Shown piece after piece: positions 15,151 through 23,290 of a DNA stretch of 30,330 bases. Positions within the stretch are counted from its first letter, which is position 1. Each line of letters starts with the position of its first letter. The stretch is from assembly GCA_036821645.1 (NCBI GenBank), contig DAISJD010000028.1, positions 1 to 30,330 of the forward strand, read 5' to 3'. Source of the stretch: DAISJD01 sp036821645. Its GTDB lineage: Bacteria > Pseudomonadota > Alphaproteobacteria > ATCC43930 > CGMCC-115725. The translations under genes and the position numbers were made by a program. Under the pieces are notes generated by a model that ran no database searches, was not told where the DNA came from, and saw only the letters and a list, made by a program, of their open reading frames with translations.

Positions 15151-16590
15151 ATGCGTGCGCAGAGCCTCATATCACCGGGTAGTCAGACGGACGATGTTGC
15201 AGAACTCGACCGGCTTTTCGCCATTCAGCGGGCTGCCATGGCGCGCGAGCCGGTCCCCGATCTTGCGGCCCGTCAGGCCAGCCTCGACGCGATCATCAAA
15301 CTTCTGCGGAAGTATCGTAAGGCCTTCGCCGATGTGATCTGCGCCGATTTCAAACATCGCTCGGCCGCCGAGACCGATCTTGCCGAGATTGCGGCCTCGA
15401 TTTCCGGGGCCCAGCATACGAAACGCCATCTCGCCCGTTGGATGAAGCCGCAGCGCCGGGCCGTCCATTGGACGTTTCAGCCTGGTTCGGCCAAAATCCT
15501 TTATCAGCCGCTGGGCCAGATCGGCATCATCGTGCCGTGGAATTACCCGTTATTCTTGACGTTCGGCCCGCTGATCGATGCCATCGCCGCCGGTAATCGC
15601 GTCATCATCAAGCCGTCGGAACTCGCCCCCCAAACAGCCGCCTTTTTAAAGACGGCGCTGGCCGAAATCTTCCCGCAGGAACAAGTGGCCGTTGCCCTGG
15701 GCGGCGTCGATGTCTCGCAACATCTCTGTACCTTGCCGTTCGATCATATTCTTTTCACCGGATCGACCAATGTCGGTCGCCATGTCATGCGGGCCGCTGC
15801 TGAGAACCTGACGCCGGTTACGCTTGAATTGGGCGGCAAATCTCCGGCCATCATTTGTCGCGATTATCCTTTGCGCAAGGCGGCGCGGATGGTTGCTTTC
15901 GGCAAGTTCATCAATGCCGGTCAGACATGCATCGCGCCGGATTATTGCCTCGTCCCAAGCGATATGGTCGATGCCTTCACCGACGCCTTGATGGAAGAGA
16001 CGAAGGGGATGTATCCGACCGTTGCGGGCAATGCGGATTACACCTCGATCATCAGCGACCGCCACTACGCGCGACTGACCGGTATGATCGAGGAAGTCCG
16101 CGCCAACGGGGCCAAGGTCGTCAGCCGCGACGAACCGGCTGCGGCTGCTGAACGCAAGATTCCACCGACCTTTATCATTGCGCCGAAAGACGACACGGCG
16201 GTGATGCGCGAGGAAATTTTCGGTCCGATCCTGCCGATCTTGCCCTATTCCGATCTCGATCAGGCCATTGCCGGGATCAATGCCGGGGACAAACCGCTCG
16301 CCCTCTATTGCTTCTCTCATGATCATGCCGTGATCGACGGCATTTTGAACCGCACCAATTCCGGCGGTGTTACGGTCAATGGCAGCGTGATGCACGCTTT
16401 GCAGCATGATCTGCCCTTTGGCGGTGTCGGGCCGAGCGGTCAAGGTGCGTATCATGGTCATGACGGGTTCATCCGCATGTCACATGCCCGCGCAGTCTTC
16501 GAGCTCGGCCGGTTGAGCATGTTGGACCGTCTGGCGGCACCCTATGGCTTTTTGTTCCGTTTTATGACCAACTTCTTGATTGGTAAATAA
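15151..16590 (+). CDS. Aldehyde dehydrogenase (coniferyl/long-chain aldehyde type)
   Basis: NAD(P)-dependent oxidation of an aldehyde to the acid. The 479-residue chain is in the short, membrane-tail-bearing branch that includes coniferyl-aldehyde dehydrogenase (CalB) and fatty aldehyde dehydrogenases. Visible features: GQIGIIVPWNYPLFLTFGPL with cofactor-binding Asn/Trp, IKPSELAP, ILFTGSTNVGR, the general base Glu226 in LELGGKSP, the nucleophile Cys260 in NAGQTCIAPDY, and EEIFGPILPILPY. The C terminus is hydrophobic (LAAPYGFLFRFMTNFLIGK), which may anchor it to the membrane as in fatty aldehyde dehydrogenases. The ATG has an excellent AAGGAGGG site. It is monocistronic, ended by a strong terminator. 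The position beside lipid-degradation genes favours fatty aldehydes over lignin monomers, but this is inference. Confidence 0.9.
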   Translation: MRAQSLISPGSQTDDVAELDRLFAIQRAAMAREPVPDLAARQASLDAIIKLLRKYRKAFADVICADFKHRSAAETDLAEIAASISGAQHTKRHLARWMKPQRRAVHWTFQPGSAKILYQPLGQIGIIVPWNYPLFLTFGPLIDAIAAGNRVIIKPSELAPQTAAFLKTALAEIFPQEQVAVALGGVDVSQHLCTLPFDHILFTGSTNVGRHVMRAAAENLTPVTLELGGKSPAIICRDYPLRKAARMVAFGKFINAGQTCIAPDYCLVPSDMVDAFTDALMEETKGMYPTVAGNADYTSIISDRHYARLTGMIEEVRANGAKVVSRDEPAAAAERKIPPTFIIAPKDDTAVMREEIFGPILPILPYSDLDQAIAGINAGDKPLALYCFSHDHAVIDGILNRTNSGGVTVNGSVMHALQHDLPFGGVGPSGQGAYHGHDGFIRMSHARAVFELGRLSMLDRLAAPYGFLFRFMTNFLIGK

Positions 16591-16623
16591 GCGGAATCGA
16601 AAGCATTAATCATTGAAATATCT

Positions 16624-16664
16624 AATGCCCGATCCTATATTATAATATAGGATTGGGCATTTTA
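16624..16664 (+). terminator. Intrinsic terminator of the aldehyde dehydrogenase gene
   Basis: Stem AATGCCCGATCCTATAT (16624-16640) with ATATAGGATTGGGCATT (16645-16661), including one G-U pair, TATA loop, followed by TTTATT. It begins 33 bases after the stop codon. Confidence 0.88.
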
Positions 16665-16938
16665 TTGAGTTTTTATTTAGAATGATTTTTTTTAACAGCA
16701 TAACTCAAGCATTGTTTTTAATTTAATTTTTTGTATTTTAATCGTTTGGTAATGGGGTTCGTTTTTTTTTGATGGAAAGGCGCGTGTGCGCCGCACATAA
16801 GTTTTTTGTTGCAATACAATATTTCATTTACCAAATGAAGATTGTTGCCTTATTGCAAAATTCTGGCTAAGTGTAGAACAAAGATAATCAGCCGCAGGAT
16901 CGATCGCTTGATCCGGGACGCAAAGGGAGGAAGTAGTG
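16665..16938. other. AT-rich leader of the second acyl-CoA ligase
   Basis: Very AT-rich with several T runs and no coding ORF. A poor promoter match, TTGCCT - 17 bases - TAAGTG, lies at about 16845-16873. The ribosome site GGGAGG (16925-16930) fits the ATG at 16939. Confidence 0.4.
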
Positions 16939-18573
16939 ATGTTCGGTATGATGATGGATCGCCCGTTGTTGATTTCATCCCTCATCACGCATGCGGCACG
17001 TTACAATGGTGATACTGAAATTATTTCACGTCAGGTTGATCGCAGTCTTTTTCGGTATACTTGGGCTGATTGTGAGCAAAGATCAAAAAAATTAGCCAAT
17101 CTTTTATCGCGGATGAAAATCAATCAGGGTGATCGTATCGCAACGCTTGCCTGGAATAATCACCGCCATCTTGAATTATATTATGGAATTTCTGGGTTTG
17201 GTGCTGTTCTTCATACAATTAATCCCCGGCTTTTTCATGATCAAATCACGTATATTGCAAATCATGCAGAAGATCGTATCCTTTGTTTCGATCCGAGCTT
17301 CTTGCCGCTGGTCGAACAATTGGCACCGAATTTTACCACGATCCGCCATTACATTCTGATGGGATCGCAGGCGGAAATGCCGGCCCGAACGAGCCTTGAC
17401 GGTCTCTTGTGCTATGAGACCTTGCTTGAGGCGGAAACGGCGGATTTCGATTGGCCGCTCTTGGATGAAAAAACGGCCTCGTCTCTTTGCTACACGTCTG
17501 GGACGACGGGCAATCCCAAAGGTGTGCTCTATAGTCATCGTTCGACCGTGTTGCATGCGATGGCCTCGGTCAGTCCGGATGCCTTATCCCTGTCGGGGCG
17601 CGATGTCATTTGCCCCGTCGTGCCAATGTTTCATGTGAATGCCTGGGGTACGCCTTATTCTGCGGCCTTGACCGGCTTGAAACTGGTTTTGCCCGGGGCG
17701 TTTTTGGATGGGGCGACTTTGGCGAACCTGTTCGCCGAGGAAGGGGTAACTGTTTCCCTTGGCGTGCCGACCGTCTGGCTCAACCTGCTGCACTATATCG
17801 AGGCGAACGATACGGCAATCCCGACCTTGAAGCGTTTGGTCATTGGCGGATCGGCGGCCCCGCCTGCCTTGATGGCGGCCTATGCGGCGCGCGGGATCAC
17901 GGTGATTCATGCCTGGGGCATGACGGAGCTTAGTCCTTTGGGCACGGTATCGACCCAAAAATATAAGCACGCGACCCTGTCGCCCGAGGCGCGTCGGTCT
18001 ATCGATGAAAGCCAGGGGCGACCGGTTTTCCCGATTGAAACCCGTATCCTCGACGAAGCCGGACGGATCCTGCCCCATGATGGTAAGGCTGTCGGCGAGC
18101 TTTCCGTACGCGGACCTTGGATCCTATCGGGCTATTACGATAATCAAGAGGCGAACAAGGCGGCCTTCGATCACGATGGTTGGTTTAGAACGGGCGATGT
18201 CGGATCGATCGACGCCGATGGCTATCTCAGGATCACCGATCGCAGCAAGGATGTGATCAAGTCCGGCGGCGAATGGATCAGTTCGATTGATCTCGAGAAT
18301 GCGGCGGTCGGCCATCCTGATATCGCAGAGGCGGCTGTGATCGGGGTTTATCACCCAAAGTGGGACGAGCGCCCCCTCTTGGTGGTTGTGGCAAAGCCGG
18401 ACCACACAATCGATATCGACTCCGTTCGGGCTCATCTGGTCGAGCGGGTAGCAAAATGGTGGATGCCCGACGACATCGTCGTCGTCGATCAATTGCCCCA
18501 TACTGCAACGGGCAAAGTCTTGAAAGCAAAGCTACGCAAGGACTTTGCCGATTATAAGCTATCGACCCTTTAA
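16939..18573 (+). CDS. Fatty-acid--CoA ligase, AlkK-like (medium-chain type)
   Basis: Adenylate-forming acyl-CoA synthetase of 544 residues. It carries CYTSGTTGNPKGVLYSH (about 184-200), AWGMTELSPLGTVS (about 325-338), GWFRTGDVGSIDADGYLRIT, DRSKDVIKSGGEWISSIDLE and the catalytic Lys526 in HTATGKVLKAKL. The GGEWIS...E core and overall pattern resemble AlkK/medium-chain ligases rather than FadD, though the acid could be branched, hydroxylated or aromatic. ATG 16939 lies eight bases after GGGAGG; the overlapping GTG at 16936 is less well spaced. The first ~350 bases have only about 40% GC by manual count, while the rest is near 60%, an unusual mosaic within one reading frame. A terminator follows, so the kinase gene downstream has its own promoter. 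Confidence 0.9.
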   Translation: MFGMMMDRPLLISSLITHAARYNGDTEIISRQVDRSLFRYTWADCEQRSKKLANLLSRMKINQGDRIATLAWNNHRHLELYYGISGFGAVLHTINPRLFHDQITYIANHAEDRILCFDPSFLPLVEQLAPNFTTIRHYILMGSQAEMPARTSLDGLLCYETLLEAETADFDWPLLDEKTASSLCYTSGTTGNPKGVLYSHRSTVLHAMASVSPDALSLSGRDVICPVVPMFHVNAWGTPYSAALTGLKLVLPGAFLDGATLANLFAEEGVTVSLGVPTVWLNLLHYIEANDTAIPTLKRLVIGGSAAPPALMAAYAARGITVIHAWGMTELSPLGTVSTQKYKHATLSPEARRSIDESQGRPVFPIETRILDEAGRILPHDGKAVGELSVRGPWILSGYYDNQEANKAAFDHDGWFRTGDVGSIDADGYLRITDRSKDVIKSGGEWISSIDLENAAVGHPDIAEAAVIGVYHPKWDERPLLVVVAKPDHTIDIDSVRAHLVERVAKWWMPDDIVVVDQLPHTATGKVLKAKLRKDFADYKLSTL

Positions 18574-18606
18574 CACTTGTTTGAGTAACGAAATATATTT
18601 GCGTTT

Positions 18607-18644
18607 AAAAGACTATCCATGTGATACGTGGGTAGTCTTTTTTT
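18607..18644 (+). terminator. Intrinsic terminator of the AlkK-like ligase gene
   Basis: AAAAGACTATCCA (18607-18619) pairs with TGGGTAGTCTTTT (18629-18641) through one G-U pair, nine-base loop, ending in a run of seven T. Confidence 0.88.
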
Positions 18645-18905
18645 ATAAAATTTTTTGTTCAAATAATTTTATAAAAAATAATAAAATAATCATCAATTTT
18701 GAAAAATATTTAAAATTACTTTATTATAAAATAAATAAGATAATAATAATGTTCTATTTTTTATCGGCAGGTTTGAATGAGAATAATGTATTTTTCAAAT
18801 TTACCAATTTTAAAGCGCGTAACAGTTGTAGACTTTCGGTCAGTTTTGTTTCATTCTTCGGCAAAACACAGTGGTGGTCGCGGCTAAAAAATAACGGGGG
18901 GTGGG
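18645..18905. other. Strongly AT-rich spacer upstream of the APH-type kinase gene
   Basis: The first ~130 bases are almost pure A/T with many TAATAA and ATAAAA repeats; composition recovers towards 18830. An open frame runs through here from 18545, but it reads across the terminator and has no coding character. A promoter for the kinase must lie here, but I cannot place it. Confidence 0.4.
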
Positions 18906-20021
18906 ATGGTTCAACGGTTGCCGGAGGCGTGTGGCGATGTCTTACTGGAACGCGACTTGCGCGATCTTGCCGATCACACGATTCCGATCATGCCCGCCCA
19001 TCGACTGCCGGAAAAAGCCCTAGAACAGTATCTGCACGAGGCTTTGGGGATCGGTCGCATTACGCGCCTGCGGCAGATGCTGCGCGGCTTGTCCAACCCG
19101 ACTTACCTTGTGGAAACGGAACATAAGGGAACGTTGGTCCTGCGCAAGCAGCCGCCGGGCGTGATTTTGAATTCCGCCCATGCGGTCGACCGGGAATATC
19201 GCATTCAGTCCGCCTTTTACGGGACCCATGTTCCCGTACCGGAACCCTTGCTGTATTGTGCCGACCGGCGGGTTTTGGGCACGCCGTTCTATTTGATGGA
19301 ACATCTCAAAGGGCGGGTGTTTCGGACGATGGCGCTACCGGAAATTCAACCGCGCGAGCGTATCCTCTATTGTCAGGCCATGCTGAAGACGTTGGTCAAT
19401 ATTCAGGAGATGGATTGGTCGGCCTTGGGCCTGTCGAATTACGGCCGACCCGGCAATTATTACGAACGCCAAATCGCGCGTTGGATCGAACAGGGACGGC
19501 GCAGCGGGTATCGCAATAGTGCCATCGTCGAACAATTGGCGCATTTGCTGTTGGAGTCGATTCCGGGCGGTGCCGAAACGACGGTCAGCCACGGCGATTT
19601 CAAGATCGACAATCTGCTCTTTCACCCAACCGAACCGCGGGTTATCGGCGTGTTGGATTGGGAATTATCGACTTTGGGTCATCCATTGGCCGATTTCGCC
19701 TATGCTGCCATCCCTTATTTTGTCCCGCCCTCGGCGATGGGCGGGATTAAGGGACTAGACCTTGCGCAGGAAAAATTGCCGAGTTTGGCTGAATTCATTC
19801 AGATCTATCGGGCATCCTCGCAACAGGGCGATATGATTTTGCCGTTTCATTTTGCCTTTGCCCTGTTCCGTCTTGCCATGATCTTGGATGGGGTGGCGGC
19901 ACGCGCCGAGATCGGCAATGCCAGCAGCCCCGATGCGGCGCAAGAATCGGCGGCTAGTGCACTGATGGCGGAGGCTGGACTTAACTTGTTGTTGTCGAAT
20001 GATTTTGATCTGACATTCTGA
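18906..20021 (+). CDS. APH-fold kinase of the LvaA / ACAD10-11 type
   Basis: Phosphotransferase-family protein of 371 residues with the aminoglycoside-phosphotransferase (protein-kinase-like) fold. The N lobe has LRGLSNPTYLVETEHKGTLVLRKQPPG, with the glycine-rich turn and ATP-binding lysine. The C lobe has Brenner's motif SHGDFKIDNLLFHP and the metal-binding GVLDWELSTLGHPLADFAY. This subfamily is the one fused to or next to acyl-CoA dehydrogenases (ACAD10/11) and includes Pseudomonas LvaA, which phosphorylates 4-hydroxyacyl-CoA during levulinate degradation. With an acyl-CoA ligase just upstream, a role in hydroxyacyl-CoA catabolism is more likely than antibiotic resistance. No small LvaB-like partner gene is next to it. 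The start follows GGGGGGTGGG; the spacing is short. Confidence 0.85.
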   Translation: MVQRLPEACGDVLLERDLRDLADHTIPIMPAHRLPEKALEQYLHEALGIGRITRLRQMLRGLSNPTYLVETEHKGTLVLRKQPPGVILNSAHAVDREYRIQSAFYGTHVPVPEPLLYCADRRVLGTPFYLMEHLKGRVFRTMALPEIQPRERILYCQAMLKTLVNIQEMDWSALGLSNYGRPGNYYERQIARWIEQGRRSGYRNSAIVEQLAHLLLESIPGGAETTVSHGDFKIDNLLFHPTEPRVIGVLDWELSTLGHPLADFAYAAIPYFVPPSAMGGIKGLDLAQEKLPSLAEFIQIYRASSQQGDMILPFHFAFALFRLAMILDGVAARAEIGNASSPDAAQESAASALMAEAGLNLLLSNDFDLTF

Positions 20022-20161
20022 GGGACGGTATGGCGGGATCGGTGCCGATGCCCCTAAGCTTTGATTGACGGTGCCGGGTGCTTTGGGTGAAGCTGTCGAA
20101 GCACCCCACGCGTCTGGTTTTGGCGCATGTTGGGATAATGATAATCCGGAGGGAACACAGA
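20022..20161. other. Spacer/leader before the DUF2147 gene, with a hairpin
   Basis: GGGTGCTT (20076-20083) can pair with AAGCACCC (20099-20106) across a 15-base loop. No T run follows, so it is either a weak terminator of the kinase gene or part of the downstream leader. The ribosome site GGAGGG lies about nine bases before ATG 20162. Confidence 0.35.
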
Positions 20162-20665
20162 ATGTCGAAACAGTCCCGTAATGCCGTCTCTATTGTGCGT
20201 TTATCATCACTTGCGATCATGATCGGCGGCCTGATGTCGGCCCCCCTGGCCTTGGCCGCATCGGACGATATTCGGGGCTGGTGGTATGACGAGAGCAAAA
20301 AAGGCGGTATTCTGATCGAATCGTGCGGTGACAAACTCTGCGGCAAATTGCAGTGGCTGCGCGAGCCCTTGACCAAGGAAGGGACGAACAAGCTGGATAA
20401 GGAAAATGCCGATCCGGCTCTGCGCACCCGCCCGGTCTGTGGGATTGCCATGTTGTCGGGCTTTTCGAAGAGCGAAGACGGCTTTTGGGAAGGTGGCCTC
20501 ATTTACAATCCTGAAGATGGTAAAACCTACAAATCGAATCTTAAATTGAAAGACGATGGCACATTGCGTGTTCGCGGTTATGTTGGGATTCCGTTGTTGG
20601 GGGAAAGCCAGATTTGGACCCGCATCAACCCGGCACCAACCCCTTGTACCGTTGAAAAGCAATAA
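20162..20665 (+). CDS. DUF2147 exported protein
   Basis: A 167-residue secreted protein of the DUF2147 family, function not established. The signal peptide is clear: basic MSKQSRNAVSIVR, hydrophobic LSSLAIMIGGLMSAPLALA, cleavage before ASDD near residue 33. The mature part has the family pattern of a small lipocalin-like beta-barrel: DIRGWWYDESKKGGILIESC, GDKLCGKLQWL, then GFWEGGLIYNPEDGKTYKSN, LKLKDDGTLRVRGYVG and LGESQIWTR. Several cysteines may form disulfides in the periplasm. ATG 20162 follows GGAGGG; the open frame to 20078 lacks a ribosome site and would spoil the signal peptide. Nothing in the context ties it to its neighbours. Confidence 0.85.
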   Translation: MSKQSRNAVSIVRLSSLAIMIGGLMSAPLALAASDDIRGWWYDESKKGGILIESCGDKLCGKLQWLREPLTKEGTNKLDKENADPALRTRPVCGIAMLSGFSKSEDGFWEGGLIYNPEDGKTYKSNLKLKDDGTLRVRGYVGIPLLGESQIWTRINPAPTPCTVEKQ

Positions 20666-20696
20666 TCGAAGATTCTGCGCTTTCATTCAGTAAGAT

Positions 20697-20730
20697 CATT
20701 CCCAATTCCACAAAGATGGAATTGGGAATG
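20697..20730 (+). terminator. Perfect 14-bp hairpin after the DUF2147 gene
   Basis: CATTCCCAATTCCA (20697-20710) and TGGAATTGGGAATG (20717-20730) around a CAAAGA loop, 31 bases after the stop. No T run follows (GCTGTTTG), so it may be a factor-assisted terminator or an mRNA 3' stabiliser. Confidence 0.55.
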
Positions 20731-20773
20731 GCTGTTTGATCGCGCTGCGGGACTTTTTTGGATGCAATTGTCG

Positions 20774-20791
20774 AACCGTCGCGATACGGTT
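20774..20791. repeat. Short inverted repeat upstream of the solute-binding protein gene
   Basis: AACCGT (20774-20779) and ACGGTT (20786-20791) separated by six bases, about 40 bases before the start codon. It could be an operator half-site pair, but no cognate regulator is nearby. Confidence 0.3.
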
Positions 20792-20828
20792 GTTTGGCAT
20801 AGTGCTTCCCCTGATCGATTGATCGAGA

Positions 20829-21605
20829 ATGATGGCTCGGCCGACAAAATTTATTGGCCTGTTCTGCGCAGTGCTGGTGTGGCTCTCTCAGAGCCCGTCG
20901 ATGGCTGGCGACTGTAGCCATCTTGTGGTCGCAGGCAAGCCGATCTGGTATCCCTATTCGATCGATGCAGACGGCAAACAGAGTGGCGCCATCGGGTTCG
21001 TCATTGCGCGCAAGATTTTAACCGAGATGCATGTCGAGATGACGATCCGCGATCCACTGCCTTGGTCGCGGGTGGTCAACGATGTCGAGAGCGGGGCGAT
21101 CGATCTTGCCATTAGCGCTTATTGGAATGCCCAGCGCGCCTTTCGGGTGCGTTATACCGAGCCTTATGCCACGGAATTCATCAGCGTTTTCAGCCGCTCC
21201 GATCAGGCGTTCCATATCGACGGCTATGCCGATCTGATCGGGCGGCAAGGTGTGCGCGAACTGGGCAGCAATTTCGGCGATGATTTTGAAACATATGCAA
21301 AGGCCAATCTTGCCCTGATCGAGACGGCGAATACGGAAACCCTGCTGCGGATGGTGCAAAGCGGTCGGGTCGATTATGCCGTCATTTCGCGCGCGAACGG
21401 TCTGATGTTGACAAAGGCGTTGCAGGGCGAACCCTTGATCGTGCCTTTGGTAAAGCCGATCGCTAATAATAAGATCCATATGATGTTCTCGCGGAAATAT
21501 AATTGTCCCGATATTGTCGATGGTTTTAATCGACGCCTGAAAGAGATGCGTGACTCTGGCGAAATTGATCGTATGCTCGCCTCTGCCAAACGGGATGGGT
21601 CATAG
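20829..21605 (+). CDS. Periplasmic solute-binding protein (SBP family 3)
   Basis: Extracytoplasmic binding protein of 258 residues, of the amino-acid-type family 3. A signal peptide is present (MMARPTKFIGLFCAVLVWLSQ, cleavage near SMA-GDC, residue ~26). The core shows the family arrangement: PIWYPYSIDADGKQSGAIGF at the ligand pocket, ARKILTEMHVEMTIRDPLPW, the IDLAISAYWNAQRAFRVRYT segment and TEPYATEFISVFSR, then the second lobe with GRVDYAVISRANGLMLTKAL. No permease or ATPase gene is adjacent, so it may be a stand-alone receptor or an orphan partner of a transporter encoded elsewhere. ATG 20829 is followed at once by a second ATG, and the ribosome site is poor. Ligand unknown. Confidence 0.85.
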   Translation: MMARPTKFIGLFCAVLVWLSQSPSMAGDCSHLVVAGKPIWYPYSIDADGKQSGAIGFVIARKILTEMHVEMTIRDPLPWSRVVNDVESGAIDLAISAYWNAQRAFRVRYTEPYATEFISVFSRSDQAFHIDGYADLIGRQGVRELGSNFGDDFETYAKANLALIETANTETLLRMVQSGRVDYAVISRANGLMLTKALQGEPLIVPLVKPIANNKIHMMFSRKYNCPDIVDGFNRRLKEMRDSGEIDRMLASAKRDGS

Positions 21606-21689
21606 GGTTTCGTCCGAGGTATCCAGATCGTTCGGCCAACCCTGTCCGCCGTCTTTTTCTCGCCCGTCTTTATTGTGAATGAGGCCGCC

Positions 21690-21998
21690 ATGAATGCGCA
21701 TCCCCCTGTTGATCAAACGACGATAGCCTTGGAGGCGGCGGCGTTTCGCGCCCTCGTCGCCCATTTGCGCGACCATCCAGAAGTCCAGAATATCGATTTG
21801 ATGAATTTGGCTGGGTTTTGCCGCAACTGTTTATCGCGGTGGTACCGCGAGGCGGCGGAGGCACAAGGCATTGCGCTGACCGATGGCGAGGCGCGGGAAA
21901 AAATCTACGGCATGCCTTATGATGCCTGGAAGGCGTTACACCAAAAACCCGCTTCGCCGAGCGATCTTGCGGCGTTCGCACAAAAATCCGGGTCGTGA
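21690..21998 (+). CDS. DUF1244 domain-containing protein
   Basis: Small conserved proteobacterial protein of 102 residues, function unknown. The DUF1244 signature is clear: a helical N terminus (ALEAAAFRALVAHLRDHPEV), then LMNLAGFCRNCLSRWYREAA with the CxxC-like FCRNC, and the C-terminal IYGMPYDAWKALHQ. The CXXC pair may bind metal or be redox active. ATG 21690 has GAGG five to six bases upstream and is preferred over GTG 21675. Its stop overlaps the mtaB start (GTGA), so it heads a three-gene operon with mtaB and ftsY. No membrane segment is seen. Confidence 0.85.
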   Translation: MNAHPPVDQTTIALEAAAFRALVAHLRDHPEVQNIDLMNLAGFCRNCLSRWYREAAEAQGIALTDGEAREKIYGMPYDAWKALHQKPASPSDLAAFAQKSGS

Positions 21999-23290
21999 AC
22001 CTCGAACGGATCGCGGCGATGAGCGAGGATGACGCGTCGGGGCCGACGGTTCTCAGTTTCGGCTGTCGCCTCAATCTTTGGGAAGGTGAAGTGATGCGCG
22101 GCCTTGCCCGTCAGGCAGGCCAAGGCGACGCCGTGATCATCAATACCTGTACGGTGACGGCGGAGGCCGATCGCCAAGCCCGGCAGGCGATCCGCAAGGC
22201 GCGTCGTGATCATCCCGAGGCTCCGATCATCGTGACCGGCTGCGCCGTGCAGCGCGATCCAGCGCAATATGCCGCGATGCCGGAAGTGACGCGGGTGCTG
22301 GGCAATGCCGATAAGTTGGAGGCGGCCGCCTGGGCTGGACGCGATCGTGTCATTCTGTCGGACCTGACGGCGGTGCGCGACACGTCCGGCCATCTTCTCG
22401 ACGGGTTCAGCGCCAATACCAGGGGCTTTGTCGAAATCCAGACCGGGTGCGACCATCGGTGCAGTTTTTGCGTCATTCCTTTGGTGCGCGGACGAAGCCG
22501 CTCGGTGCCTGTGGGCGGCGTGGTCGAGGCTGTGCGTCATCTTGTCCGGCACGGTCATCACGAGGTCGTTCTGACCGGGGTGGATATTACCGGCTATGGT
22601 CGCGATCTGCCCGGTCAGCCTGGTCTTGGGCAGTTGGTGCGCCGCGTCTTGACCCTTGTGCCCGATCTGACGCGCCTGCGGCTTTCATCGTTGGATCCGG
22701 CGGAAATCGATGCCGAGCTTTGGACCTTGATTGGGGACGAACCGCGCCTTGCGCCGCATTTACACCTGTCGGTTCAGGCTGGGGATGACGATGTTCTGCG
22801 CCGGATGGCCCGGCGACATCGGCGGGACGATGTGCTGCGTGTGGTCGAACGGGCGCGCAGCGTGCGTCCGGCCATCGCCTTCGGGGCCGATCTCATCGCC
22901 GGTTTTCCAACTGAGACCGAGGCTGGGTTTCAGCGGAGCCTGTCCTTGATCCTTGAGGCGGGGTTGGATTATCTGCATGTCTTTCCGTATTCCGTGCGAC
23001 CGGGAACAGGTGCTGCATCCTTTCCCGCTCTTGCCGGTTCGATTGTCAAGGCGCGTGCCGCCCGTCTGCGCGCGGCAGGTGAGGATGCGTTGCGGCGGCG
23101 CCTTTCAAGCCTCGTCGGGCAAACCCGTACCCTGTTGATGGAGCGCGGCGGGATTGGGCGGACGGATTGTTTTGCACCGGTTCGGCCGCGTGTGCCGCAG
23201 GGGCATATCTTGGAGCCGGGACGTTTGATCGATGTTCGTCTTCTGGGTTGTGCGGATGATCAGGCGACCCTGATGGGAGAGTTGGTGTGA
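21995..23290 (+). CDS. mtaB: tRNA t6A37 methylthiotransferase MtaB
   Basis: Radical-SAM enzyme that adds a methylthio group to N6-threonylcarbamoyladenosine-37 of ANN-decoding tRNAs, in the cytosol. The 431-residue chain has the UPF0004 N domain with three cluster cysteines (Cys24 in SFGCRLNLWE, Cys52 in NTCTVTAEAD, Cys83 in VTGCAVQRDP). The radical-SAM motif is GCDHRCSFCVIP (Cys152, 156, 159), followed by RGRSRS, LTGVDITGYG and LHLSVQAGDDDVLRRM. A TRAM-like C terminus follows (LLMERGGIGRTDCFAPVRP). GCRLN and CxxxCxxC distinguish it from MiaB. GTG 21995 overlaps the upstream stop by four bases; ATG 22019 is an alternative start. The stop overlaps the ftsY start. Confidence 0.92.
   Translation: MNLERIAAMSEDDASGPTVLSFGCRLNLWEGEVMRGLARQAGQGDAVIINTCTVTAEADRQARQAIRKARRDHPEAPIIVTGCAVQRDPAQYAAMPEVTRVLGNADKLEAAAWAGRDRVILSDLTAVRDTSGHLLDGFSANTRGFVEIQTGCDHRCSFCVIPLVRGRSRSVPVGGVVEAVRHLVRHGHHEVVLTGVDITGYGRDLPGQPGLGQLVRRVLTLVPDLTRLRLSSLDPAEIDAELWTLIGDEPRLAPHLHLSVQAGDDDVLRRMARRHRRDDVLRVVERARSVRPAIAFGADLIAGFPTETEAGFQRSLSLILEAGLDYLHVFPYSVRPGTGAASFPALAGSIVKARAARLRAAGEDALRRRLSSLVGQTRTLLMERGGIGRTDCFAPVRPRVPQGHILEPGRLIDVRLLGCADDQATLMGELV

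Noticed and set aside
18545..19126. 193-codon frame spanning the spacer before the kinase
   Set aside because: Runs through a strong terminator and near-pure A/T sequence, overlaps two recognised genes and has no coding signature.
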